The notes under the pieces are model-generated. The model was not told the origin of the DNA, made no database searches, and saw only the letters and a list, made by a program, of their open reading frames with translations. From the NCBI RefSeq assembly GCF_000423145.1, contig NZ_AUHK01000004.1:25583-89582 (forward strand): 64,000 bases of DNA, given 5' to 3'. Source of the stretch: Helcococcus sueciensis DSM 17243. Lineage in GTDB: Bacteria > Bacillota > Clostridia > Tissierellales > Peptoniphilaceae. This document shows positions 47,016-55,261 of this stretch, one piece after another. The translations under genes and the position numbers were made by a program. Position 1 is the stretch's first letter; each line of letters starts with the position of its first letter.

Positions 47016-47717
47016 CTAATAAACGCTATTCATATAAATATCTTTGTAAATATCAGATATTTGTTTGCCTTTTTCACGTCTTAAATCATCAGCATTTCCT
47101 TGCAATATAATTTTTCCTTTATCTATAAATACCACATCATCGAATACATTTTCCATTTCATCTATTAAATGAGTTGTAATAATTAGAAGTTTTCCATATG
47201 TGATATTAGTAAGTATCGCTTGGAGAATTTTTTCTCTTGCTACTAAATCTACACCTGCTATTGGCTCATCAATTACAAAAACCTCTGCATCTCTTGATAA
47301 TATAAGAGTTAAATGTAGTTTTTCTGACATCCCTTTAGATAAATCCCCTACTCTTTGCTCTTCATTTAATTGCATAAAATCAAGTATTTTATAAAACTTT
47401 TGTTCATTAAAATCCTCAAAAAACTTTTGCCATAATTTCTTAGTTTCAAGTATCGTATAATCATTAGGAATAAAAGGTTTATCAGGTAAATAAGATACCT
47501 TTGCTTTTGTATTTGGACCGACTTCTTCTCCAAATATTTCTACACTTCCTCTTGACGGTTTTAAATATCCTTGTATTAATTTAAGTAATGTAGTTTTTCC
47601 TGATCCATTTGGACCTAGAATTCCTACGACTTTACCAGTTTCTAAACTTAAATTAATATTATCAAGAGCTAATGTTCCATTATTATATATTTTAGAAATT
47701 TCATTGAATCTAATCAT
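47016..47717 (-). CDS. ABC transporter ATP-binding protein (YtrB-like)
   Basis: 233 residues. Walker A is LGPNGSGKTTLL, the signature DLSKGMSEKLHLTLILS is the degenerate one usual in this group, Walker B is VFVIDEPIAGVD, and the switch is ITTHLIDEME. Its start overlaps the GntR regulator by 4 bp. It is the energy subunit for the permease downstream. Confidence 0.92.
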   Translation of the reverse strand: MIRFNEISKIYNNGTLALDNINLSLETGKVVGILGPNGSGKTTLLKLIQGYLKPSRGSVEIFGEEVGPNTKAKVSYLPDKPFIPNDYTILETKKLWQKFFEDFNEQKFYKILDFMQLNEEQRVGDLSKGMSEKLHLTLILSRDAEVFVIDEPIAGVDLVAREKILQAILTNITYGKLLIITTHLIDEMENVFDDVVFIDKGKIILQGNADDLRREKGKQISDIYKDIYMNSVY

Positions 47718-48064
47718 AATTTCTCCTTTACTTTTTCGATTATTTCGCTCTTACTAAATCCAAATGATGACATCTTTTCTATAAATACATCTACCTCATC
47801 ATTCAAGTATTTTTTCTTTAATTTATTTATAAGTTCTTCATCTTCATTTACAAAAAATCCTATTCCTCTTTTGCTGTGGATATAATCTTCCCTTTCAAGT
47901 TCTGAAAAAGCCTTTTGAACCGTATTTGGATTAACTAGCATTTCTTCAGCATACTCTCTGATTGATGGAAGTTTAAAACCCGTAGAATAAGTTCCGTTTA
48001 CAATTTTCACTTTTATATCATCTATAATTTGTTGATATATAGGTTGTTCTTTATTAAAACGCAT
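47714..48064 (-). CDS. GntR-family regulator (YtrA subfamily)
   Basis: 116 residues. The winged-helix domain covers about 1-75 (EQPIYQQIIDDIKVKIVNGTY; GFKLPSIREYAEEMLVNPNTVQKAFSELEREDYIHSKRG). The short tail of about 40 residues marks the YtrA subfamily. It heads the operon with the ABC genes and probably represses it. The start has AGGAGGAGG. In B. subtilis YtrA responds to cell-wall-active antibiotics. Confidence 0.93.
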   Translation of the reverse strand: MRFNKEQPIYQQIIDDIKVKIVNGTYSTGFKLPSIREYAEEMLVNPNTVQKAFSELEREDYIHSKRGIGFFVNEDEELINKLKKKYLNDEVDVFIEKMSSFGFSKSEIIEKVKEKL

Positions 48065-48093
48065 ACCTCCTCCTGTCTTGCTGTCCTAGTTAT

Positions 48094-48122
48094 ATAATAC
48101 ACCAGTATCCCTATGCTGTCAA
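48094..48122 (-). promoter_or_regulatory. Strong promoter of the ytrA-like operon
   Basis: A perfect TTGACA (complement at 48117-48122) and TATTAT (complement at 48094-48099) with 17-bp spacing. Near-consensus strength fits a tightly repressed operon. Confidence 0.88.
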
Positions 48123-48190
48123 TACTTTTAAAAAAAATAATTTTGAAGTATATCATTTTATTTATATTTAAAATTTTTATAATAAAAAAA

Positions 48191-48215
48191 AGCTTAAAAC
48201 ACTTGGTTTTAAACT
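48191..48215 (-). terminator. Terminator of the DUF-domain gene
   Basis: AGTTTAAAACC pairs with GTTTTAAGCT (minus strand, one mismatch), followed by eight T. Confidence 0.72.
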
Positions 48216-48236
48216 ATTTTTGTTGATATATTAAAT

Positions 48237-48572
48237 TTAAAGTGTAATTAAAACTTCAGTATCTTCGTCTAATATTTCTACTAATACGAATTTTTTATGC
48301 TTTTTCTTAAGTCTCTTGAATGCTTTTCCTATATTTGTAGCTGTTTCTTTACTTATTTTTACTTGATTGATATTTTTATTTTTTTCAATCATTTCTTCAA
48401 TATCTTCATTATATTCAATTTCATTTTCATTTTCTTTTAGACTATTGATACCACTTAATCCTTTTTTCGTAAAATATAAATACATTCTCCATAGAGTAGG
48501 ACTAGTCAAAAATGTCGATGGAATCCTCAAGTTTATTCTTGTTTTACCATTTTCTTTTATATATATTCTCAT
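48237..48572 (-). CDS. Small protein paired with and related to the XRE regulator's C-terminal domain
   Basis: 111 residues. The opening IKENGKTRINLRIPSTFL and the closing FVLVEILDEDTEVLIT mirror the upstream regulator's C-terminal segment (VKILDGETKVNVNLPLVLL and GKLVEIEDEGTLVEVYVE). So the two share a domain with a beta strand pair, a helix and a final acidic strand, seen in SHOCT-like/YvlB-type proteins. It lies 9 bp downstream in the same operon. The function is unknown; a partner or modulator of the regulator is likely. Confidence 0.65.
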   Translation of the reverse strand: MRIYIKENGKTRINLRIPSTFLTSPTLWRMYLYFTKKGLSGINSLKENENEIEYNEDIEEMIEKNKNINQVKISKETATNIGKAFKRLKKKHKKFVLVEILDEDTEVLITL

Positions 48573-48581
48573 AATCCCTCT

Positions 48582-49073
48582 CTATTCTACATAGACTTCA
48601 ACCAAAGTCCCTTCGTCTTCTATTTCAACTAGTTTTCCTATTACTCCTTTTTCTGCTAATTCAATTAATTTATTGAAATCAATACCTTTTATTGTATTTG
48701 AAACAGATTCATTATCTACTGATACTAATGAATCTAAATCTTTTACAATAGTAAGTAAAACTAGTGGTAAGTTTACATTTACTTTTGTTTCACCATCTAA
48801 TATTTTAACCTTAAATATCATATCTTCAATATTTTTTTTCTCGTCAACTTTCAATACAGTCTCTGATTCTTTTTTTCCATTTATTAGATAATCAATAGTA
48901 ACTCCTAATATTTCTGACAAGGAACTTAACATAGTTATATCAGGTGACGCTTGATCATTTTCCCATTTGGATACGGCCTGAGCTGATACATATAATTTAT
49001 CTGCTAATTCACTTTGTGTAAAACCTTTTTGTTTTCTTGCCTGTTGTATTCTCATACCAATTGTTTCTTTCAT
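48582..49073 (-). CDS. XRE-family HTH regulator with C-terminal ligand-like domain
   Basis: 163 residues. The N-terminal helix-turn-helix is standard (IGMRIQQARKQKGFTQSELADKLYVSAQAVSKWENDQASPDITML). After a linker (KKESETVLKVDEKKN) comes a 75-residue domain shared with the next gene. GAGGCAAAT precedes the start. A strong promoter and an inverted GTTGA repeat overlap the -35, so autoregulation is likely. Confidence 0.88.
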   Translation of the reverse strand: MKETIGMRIQQARKQKGFTQSELADKLYVSAQAVSKWENDQASPDITMLSSLSEILGVTIDYLINGKKESETVLKVDEKKNIEDMIFKVKILDGETKVNVNLPLVLLTIVKDLDSLVSVDNESVSNTIKGIDFNKLIELAEKGVIGKLVEIEDEGTLVEVYVE

Positions 49074-49140
49074 ATTTGCCTCCTTGATTTAACTATATTC
49101 TATTATCAGAGTTATTTTCTGTATATGGTTTATTAGTTGA

Positions 49141-49180
49141 ATTATAGGTTTTTTTAAGAAAATAATCAACCTTAAGTTGA
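49141..49180 (-). promoter_or_regulatory. Promoter and likely operator of the XRE operon
   Basis: TTGATT (complement at 49164-49169) and TATAAT (complement at 49141-49146) with 17-bp spacing. TCAACCTTAAGTTGA, an inverted repeat with 5-bp arms, covers 49166-49180 at the -35. Further GTTGA words lie near 49135 and 49199. Confidence 0.7.
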
Positions 49181-49271
49181 AAATTCACTCTACTATTGGT
49201 TGAGTTTGTTATTTTAAATACTATTTATTTTTTCATCCTATATTTTGCACTATATTTTGACGTGAAAAAAA

Positions 49272-49308
49272 TGACCCTAAAAAGTTGTTTTACCAACTTT
49301 TAGGATCA
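49272..49308. terminator. Terminator hairpin resembling paired IS3-type ends
   Basis: TGACCCTAAAAAGTTG at 49272-49287 pairs with CAACTTTTAGGATCA at 49294-49308 (one bulge) across a six-base loop. T-runs flank both sides, so it can stop transcription from the restriction genes. The left arm matches 15 of 16 bases of the IS3-family end at 63700. It may be a remnant of paired IS ends. Confidence 0.8.
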
Positions 49309-49362
49309 GTTTTTTCTATAGTTATTAAATACTACTTTTTTAGAATAGGTTTTAATTGAATT

Positions 49363-50379
49363 CTATTCCATTGCCTTTACTTTTTCTTCTATGAAGTTAA
49401 TTTCTTTATCAGATAAATTATATTTCTTGTATAATTGCTGGTCAATTTCTGGTATTGATTTAGACCAGTCGATGTCTGACTTGTTGGTGAAGTCTTGTAG
49501 TGGGACATAAGACCAAGTTCTTGCTAAATTATCTTGTGTTATTTTTAAAACCCCCAACATTAAACGAGCAAATTTTGTTTTAATATATTTTAAAAGATTA
49601 TTTGCTTCTATCTGATTATTAAAAGCTCCAAAAGAAATAAAAGTAAATGTGAATCCAAGACCTGGTTCAGCTACTATTGGGCTACTTAAAACTTCTCCAA
49701 GTACTCCAGATCCATTTGATTTTGGAACTAGCACTTTATATTTATCAATATTGTCGTGTTCTTCTAAATATTTCCTATTAACCCATCGATAAGTACGTTT
49801 ATTATTAATTAAGCCGTAAATTTTTACATCATTATTTTCTCTTTTTCCTTCAGTAAATATATCTAACTGAGTAAAAATAGGAGTAGTTAAACGTCGTTCT
49901 TTACCATTACTTCCTACAATACTCTTATAGCTAGGAAAGTCTTCATATAATGCGTCTAAATTAAATCTATTTTGTAAAATAATTAAATCTTTAATAGATT
50001 TAAACTCTTTAACATCAGTTACCTTTTTAATTATGTCATTCAATTCATTATAAACTGTAAAAATTCCAATTGGTCCTAATTTCTTTTCTTTGTCACGATA
50101 TAGGACAGCCACCCCACCTTTTATATCTGTTAGCGGAAAAACTTTACTTGATTTTTGTTCATAGTAAACTACCTTTAGATTTTCATCATCTAACATTTTT
50201 TTGTTCCAATTTTTTGGAGTTTTTCCTGCATTAAATAGAAACCTAGCTGGTGATATTAGTAATACTTTATTAGAAATCTCAAATCCTAAATCATAAAAAT
50301 AATGGTATATAGGATTATCGCTTGTATCTCTAGTTAATTCTTGATAAGGTGGGTTCCCCACAATTACGTCAAATTTCAT
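49363..50379 (-). CDS. Catalytic (NPPY) half of an Eco57I-type N6-adenine methylase
   Basis: 338 residues. The chain opens FDVIVGNPPYQ with the catalytic NPPY at residues 9-12, so it begins at methylase motif IV. The SAM-binding motifs I-III are missing here. The rest (SPARFLFNAGKTPKNW, IKGGVAVLYRD) matches the later part of Eco57I-type methylases, and the C-terminal half may act in target recognition. The start ATG overlaps the helicase stop (ATGA), with GGAGGTGG upstream. The missing half appears to be at the end of the helicase protein. Confidence 0.85.
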   Translation of the reverse strand: MKFDVIVGNPPYQELTRDTSDNPIYHYFYDLGFEISNKVLLISPARFLFNAGKTPKNWNKKMLDDENLKVVYYEQKSSKVFPLTDIKGGVAVLYRDKEKKLGPIGIFTVYNELNDIIKKVTDVKEFKSIKDLIILQNRFNLDALYEDFPSYKSIVGSNGKERRLTTPIFTQLDIFTEGKRENNDVKIYGLINNKRTYRWVNRKYLEEHDNIDKYKVLVPKSNGSGVLGEVLSSPIVAEPGLGFTFTFISFGAFNNQIEANNLLKYIKTKFARLMLGVLKITQDNLARTWSYVPLQDFTNKSDIDWSKSIPEIDQQLYKKYNLSDKEINFIEEKVKAME

Positions 50380-53300
50380 TTTCCACCTCCAAATAGTTGG
50401 TCTAGTTTTTCTTCTAAAGTCATATCCATATCTCCCTTTGCATAAGGTTCTGTGTCCAATAAAACAAAATGAGAATCGTCTATATTTTTAGCTCTTTCAT
50501 CAAAACCAAATATAAAATTTTTTGCTATTCTATAGATTATCTCTGTAGGAGCAAATCCATATACTTGATTTTCTAATATATGTTTTATTCTCATATCTGA
50601 ATCAGGTATTTCCTTCTCGAGTCCCTTGTAAAGTCTTTTTACCATTTCTGTTAAATAAAGGCCTGATTTAACATAAAGGTCTGCAAAAGTTTTTGAACTG
50701 TTGGTAAATATTCCTGGATTTTCTTTTTCTAAGGAATCCAGCATCATATTTACAACTTTTCTTGGAGTATATATCTGATTAGTCTTTTGAGCCGGTATAT
50801 AGTCAAATATATCTTCATCATGACTGTCATCAAAATAGTTAGACAATTCTTCTTTTTTCTTTAAAAACTCTTGAACTGATTCATCAAATACTATTTCATT
50901 AAAGAAATTATATTTGTCCCTTAAAATCCTAAATTGATCTAAAGTAATACTTGTAACATCCTCAAATACTTTATCATCTATTAATTCATCAAAATTATTC
51001 AATCTAGTATTTTTTGTACCATAAGCCATTAAAAACGAAGGTATAGTCCTTGCAAATCCACGGAGTCTATCTCTAGTTTTATCTTCTTCACTAGTTTTGA
51101 TTTTATTTTCAGCGACCTTATGGACTTCCTCAATACTATCTACTGCTATTTTCTCATGCTTTTCATCTATAGTTTTAGTAATTTCTTCTTTATAGGCATT
51201 TTTGATTTCTACTAGCTTTTGACTGCGTCTTTCTTCTATTTCTATTTTTTCTTCATCTGTCTCAGCGTTTTCAATTTCTTTTTTATAATCAAGATTGAGA
51301 TTATTAAGTGACATGTCTTTCTCATATTCAACTTTTCTTAACTCATTTTTTAATTCTTCAACCTTTTGCTTAAGTATTCTATCACTTTGATTAACTTTCA
51401 CACCTTTTTCTTTAGCTATTTCATTTAATCCTGGTTTTAGTTTCTGTTTAAAAGAATTGACAATATAGTCTATTTCATTGTTTTCCTCAAAAGAATTATC
51501 TATATTTTCAGTAATTTCTTCATATAACTTAGAACCAAACTTTGTATTAAAATCATTGATTACAATTCCCTCATCTACTAAAACATCGCCTTCTTCATCT
51601 ACTTCAATTGAATTATAGTTAATATTTGCACTAGATACACTCTTACCATCTTTATATGCAGGAAGATTATCAAGTATTTCTAGAAGCTCTGGCTCTGAAG
51701 AAAATATTCCAGCTATATTTTGAAATAGTAAATTGGACATAAATCCTCTTTTTACCACTTCTTTTGAAACAATATGTTTTGGTATAGTCATTACTTGCTT
51801 AGCGTCAAGGTCTACCATTTTCCCTTCATCATCTTCTGCAATTACCGGGAAAAAGTTGAGTAGTTTTCTAATATTTTCTTCATGCTCTTCTGTAGTACCT
51901 CTGCCTTGAGCTGTAGCCTTATTTAGATTGTTTGCAAAATCATAATAAAGCATAAGCGTTCTTTCAGGTGCAAAATCAAATATATAGGCATTTTCTTTTT
52001 TTATAAGTTTCCCATTTTCTATGTATTCCCATGGATTTTGGGACCTAAATGCGGCCTGCATATATAAACTTGCTGATTTAATATTTGATAAGATTAATAC
52101 ACCTGTCCATTCTGGTATAGTAACACCTGTTGTTAACTGACCAACTGAAAGAGTAATTGTTTTTTCATTATTAGCAATTGCTTTTTTAACTTTTTCAAGT
52201 GAAGATTCATTTGCTGTTACATCATCCATCTCAGCTTCAAGTGATTTACCATCTCCAGCTGCTATTACTATTTCATAATTTTCGAATACTGGATGGTTTC
52301 TTAAAAGTTTTTCTAGAGCCTTCACTGAATCAACTCTGTCTAAAATCCAAAGAGTATGCTTCAATTCATTTCTTAATTCTCTGGTTGAAAATGGATATTT
52401 TTCATTTTTTGATAAGGTGTCTAACCATTTATTTACATCTTTTTCATATGTAAATTTTCCATTATCAGTTTTGAAAAATTCATTTAAATCAAAAGCATAA
52501 TCTATGTTTTCCCCATCAATATCAGCCTTATCCTCTACCTTATCAGTAATCATTGATGACATTTGATATGAAAATAAATTTAATTTTGGTAATGAAGCAT
52601 ATGGATTATGTGCTAATTCACTATCCCATTCTTCTTTTCTCTCTTGTTCATCTGCATAAGTCCAATTATATATTTGTTCTTCGCTAAATACACCCCTTGC
52701 TATAGCATTGAAGGGTGTTCCTGATAGATGAAGGGTATATTTTCTATTGATTTTACTAAAAGCAGCATCAGTTTTAAATGTATCAACTCCTTCATGAGCT
52801 TCATCAATTACTAAAATATCCCAGTTTGTATCCCTTATCCACTTATGTTTATCATAAGGTCTATTACTGAAATATCTTGATCCCTTTAAATCCTGAAGTG
52901 ATAAAAATACTATTCTTCTAGGATCATTTTTTAATTTTTCATCAGTAAATAAAAGTTCATTAAATTGATCATAACTAATAGCTGGTCTGTCTTTTAAAGA
53001 TTCACTTGTTGATATAAATTTATAATTTGTATTCCACGATATAAATTTTTCATAGTCATCAAACCAGGAATTTGCAATTGCTGGTCTATTTGTAACTATA
53101 AGTACATTTCTAAAGTTCATTGATTTTATCAAGTCATATGTAGTAAGTGTCTTTCCAAATCTTGGCTTTGCATTCCATAAAAATTCACTATTTTCGTGGT
53201 TTTCAAAATAACTTTTTGTAATATCAACAGCTTCTTGTTGCTCTTTTCTTAAAATATAGCTTAACTCTTCTTTTGATTGATTTAAATCATTGTGTATAAA

Positions 53301-53639
53301 AGAGTTGTAGTCATCTAAAGCCTCTTCTTGGTTTCCGTTGTAATAGAAAAACTCTAAATTATCTTTTCTTTTTCTATGTTTAAATCTAACCAAATAATCA
53401 TGTAATTGATGGTCTTTAAAATATTCATCTTTATCAAAATACTTAGCAGGTTCTTCCCATAGTTTTATATATTTAATACCAGCTGTTGTGGTTTGTTGTT
53501 TTATTCTAATATCAGCATTTTCTTGTTCAGTATATCCAATTTTAACCCAGCCTTGATTTGAAATCACATCAGGAGTTATATATGCATAAATCTTAGGATT
53601 TAATTCTTTCGTTGTCCTAATTCTATCTCTAATTTCCAT
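50376..53639 (-). CDS. GIY-YIG/T5orf172-like nuclease fused to SF2 helicase and N-terminal methylase half
   Basis: 1087 residues. The N-terminal IYAYITPD and WVKIGYTEQENADIRI with QLHDYL (about 15-85) look like a T5orf172 GIY-YIG nuclease. The helicase has AKPRFGKTLT (near 157-165), VIDEAHEG (DEAH 278-281), LHLSGTPFNA and YMQAAFRSQNP. A coiled coil of about 100 residues follows. The end (from 947) has NQIYTPRKVVNMML and ADLYVKSGLYLTEMV, which resemble methylase motifs X and I with the glycine-rich loop changed. It overlaps the upstream gene by 11 bp and the next by 4 bp. Confidence 0.88.
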   Translation of the reverse strand: MEIRDRIRTTKELNPKIYAYITPDVISNQGWVKIGYTEQENADIRIKQQTTTAGIKYIKLWEEPAKYFDKDEYFKDHQLHDYLVRFKHRKRKDNLEFFYYNGNQEEALDDYNSFIHNDLNQSKEELSYILRKEQQEAVDITKSYFENHENSEFLWNAKPRFGKTLTTYDLIKSMNFRNVLIVTNRPAIANSWFDDYEKFISWNTNYKFISTSESLKDRPAISYDQFNELLFTDEKLKNDPRRIVFLSLQDLKGSRYFSNRPYDKHKWIRDTNWDILVIDEAHEGVDTFKTDAAFSKINRKYTLHLSGTPFNAIARGVFSEEQIYNWTYADEQERKEEWDSELAHNPYASLPKLNLFSYQMSSMITDKVEDKADIDGENIDYAFDLNEFFKTDNGKFTYEKDVNKWLDTLSKNEKYPFSTRELRNELKHTLWILDRVDSVKALEKLLRNHPVFENYEIVIAAGDGKSLEAEMDDVTANESSLEKVKKAIANNEKTITLSVGQLTTGVTIPEWTGVLILSNIKSASLYMQAAFRSQNPWEYIENGKLIKKENAYIFDFAPERTLMLYYDFANNLNKATAQGRGTTEEHEENIRKLLNFFPVIAEDDEGKMVDLDAKQVMTIPKHIVSKEVVKRGFMSNLLFQNIAGIFSSEPELLEILDNLPAYKDGKSVSSANINYNSIEVDEEGDVLVDEGIVINDFNTKFGSKLYEEITENIDNSFEENNEIDYIVNSFKQKLKPGLNEIAKEKGVKVNQSDRILKQKVEELKNELRKVEYEKDMSLNNLNLDYKKEIENAETDEEKIEIEERRSQKLVEIKNAYKEEITKTIDEKHEKIAVDSIEEVHKVAENKIKTSEEDKTRDRLRGFARTIPSFLMAYGTKNTRLNNFDELIDDKVFEDVTSITLDQFRILRDKYNFFNEIVFDESVQEFLKKKEELSNYFDDSHDEDIFDYIPAQKTNQIYTPRKVVNMMLDSLEKENPGIFTNSSKTFADLYVKSGLYLTEMVKRLYKGLEKEIPDSDMRIKHILENQVYGFAPTEIIYRIAKNFIFGFDERAKNIDDSHFVLLDTEPYAKGDMDMTLEEKLDQLFGGGK

Positions 53640-54558
53640 GATTCAATCCTTTATCAAAAAATTCCATTTTTTCTTTATCCCAGTTCATTATCTTAACTCT
53701 TTTACCAGGTATTATTTTAATTTTATTTTCTTCCTTATTATCATCTTCAAAAAAATCTAATTGGACTTCATTTATAATTTCTATTTTTTCGCTTAAAGGT
53801 ATGATGTATTTTAAGCCATCCATTTGAAATAAATTATAAGAAATAATCGTTGCAATATCTTTAATCGACTCTTCTACTGGTTCTTCATCCCATTTATCTA
53901 GGAAATAATCAATATATGTGAATAAAAGATTTTCTCTCGCTAAAAATAAAGAGTCACCACTCCATTCAAAGCCATATGATGCCTTATAGGCTTTTTCTAC
54001 ATATTTTTGCCAACTTATTTTATCATCTATTTCATTATTAATTCTTTGTAATTTTCTATCTAAAAATCCAACTCTATCTTTAAGTTCAATATATTCTCCT
54101 GTTTCCATATCATATCTTGATGTAATATATGGTGCTTCTCCACATGTAATTTCGAGCCATGTCCTTGAAATATAGATGTCTATATCATCGTTAATGTAGT
54201 TTTTATCTACTTCATCATTTTGTAATTTCACAACCCAAGTAGGTGTAAATACTTCCGCCTTAATCTTAGTTCTTTCCTTTTGTTGATCTTTAGACTTCAT
54301 AGATCTTGGTTTTATTAAACCTGACATTTCACCCGTAATTAATTCTGACTTTATCTCTGCCTCAGCTCCATATAACTTAGGATTAAGATATTTAAAATTA
54401 TCATTTGCCCATATTATATTTTTTGTATATCTTTGATTACTTCTAGTCCTATCTATAAGTAAAATATCTAAAATTTGAGGCATTACTTGATAAAGGTATT
54501 CTTCATCAATATCTGTATTATATTCAATTTTTCTTAAGCTAAATAATTTTTCTTTCAC
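53629..54558 (-). CDS. Restriction system subunit M-like protein (methylase-like, no NPPY)
   Basis: 309 residues. KIKAEVFTPTWVVKLQND resembles methylase motif X, and WLEITCGEAPYITSRYD resembles motif I (E-x-x-CG-x-x-P), followed by RVGFLDRKL and SLFLARENLLFTYIDYF. No N-P-P-[FYW] motif is present. Proteins of this form are annotated as restriction endonuclease subunit M and occur next to the helicase and Eco57I-type genes. The start is GTG at 54556-54558 with AGGAG upstream and an extended -10 (TGATATAAT) at 54595-54603. It is the first gene of the three. Confidence 0.85.
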   Translation of the reverse strand: MKEKLFSLRKIEYNTDIDEEYLYQVMPQILDILLIDRTRSNQRYTKNIIWANDNFKYLNPKLYGAEAEIKSELITGEMSGLIKPRSMKSKDQQKERTKIKAEVFTPTWVVKLQNDEVDKNYINDDIDIYISRTWLEITCGEAPYITSRYDMETGEYIELKDRVGFLDRKLQRINNEIDDKISWQKYVEKAYKASYGFEWSGDSLFLARENLLFTYIDYFLDKWDEEPVEESIKDIATIISYNLFQMDGLKYIIPLSEKIEIINEVQLDFFEDDNKEENKIKIIPGKRVKIMNWDKEKMEFFDKGLNHGN

Positions 54559-54594
54559 GTATACTCCTATGTTTGAAAAGGAAATCTTATTTTG

Positions 54595-54603
54595 ATTATA
54601 TCA
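54595..54603 (-). promoter_or_regulatory. Extended -10 promoter of the restriction-like operon
   Basis: The minus strand reads TGATATAAT about 37 bp before the GTG start, directly after the T-run of the upstream terminator. Confidence 0.6.
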
Positions 54604-54611
54604 TAAAAAAA

Positions 54612-54634
54612 CGATTAAGATTTCCTCTTAATCG
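54612..54634 (-). terminator. Terminator between the 139-residue protein and the restriction genes
   Basis: CGATTAAGA pairs with TCTTAATCG across a five-base loop; the minus strand continues into seven T. Confidence 0.85.
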
Positions 54635-54761
54635 CTTTGTTTCAAATTATTATATATTTCATTTATCAAGAAAAAACATCCTTAATAATTTCATTTAAAT
54701 TATTAAATTGTTTAACATTTAAGTTCTTCATTTTACTTAAATTTATATTCATATAAACTCA

Positions 54762-55181
54762 TTATTTTATATCTTCAAAAAGATAATAACATTTATCTAT
54801 ATCATTATATGTTATCCCTAATGTATCTCCATCTAAATTTTCTATTATTCCAATATATTCTAGATTATCTTTATCTATATTTAATTTAGATTTTTCTATT
54901 AATTCATTTATAAAATCTGGAAATGTTTTTCTTTTTTTTATATTTTTATTAATTGTTTTCTCTAAATTTTCACCTTTAGTATCTAATTTAATTATTCTAT
55001 ATCCATCTGCCGTGAATCCTAAATCTGAATATATTTCTTTTACAGTCCATTCCTTAGGTAATTTTATATCCCATCTATCTTGAAAATTATTTTTATCACT
55101 ATATTTAATATTACCTGCAATATATAATATTAATGATATTAATAAAATTACTAAAATTATTAAAATACTTTTTTTCTTCAT
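54762..55181 (-). CDS. Small membrane-anchored protein of unknown function
   Basis: 139 residues. A single N-terminal hydrophobic helix (about 5-25, after MKKK) is followed by a soluble part, probably outside the cell. It includes WDIKLPKEWTVKEIYSDLGFTADGYRI and a final short acidic region. There is no lipobox. It sits between radA and the restriction-like operon and is transcribed on its own. I recognise no family. Confidence 0.65.
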   Translation of the reverse strand: MKKKSILIILVILLISLILYIAGNIKYSDKNNFQDRWDIKLPKEWTVKEIYSDLGFTADGYRIIKLDTKGENLEKTINKNIKKRKTFPDFINELIEKSKLNIDKDNLEYIGIIENLDGDTLGITYNDIDKCYYLFEDIK

Positions 55182-55261
55182 ATTCTTACCCTTTACATAT
55201 TAGTACTCTAAAAAAATATACAATACTTTCAAGATAAATATATACTAAATATTATCCTTTA

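Noticed and set aside
54666..54752. 28-codon minus-strand frame between the 139-residue protein and the restriction operon
   Set aside because: Too short, without a good ribosome binding site, and of AT-rich composition expected by chance.
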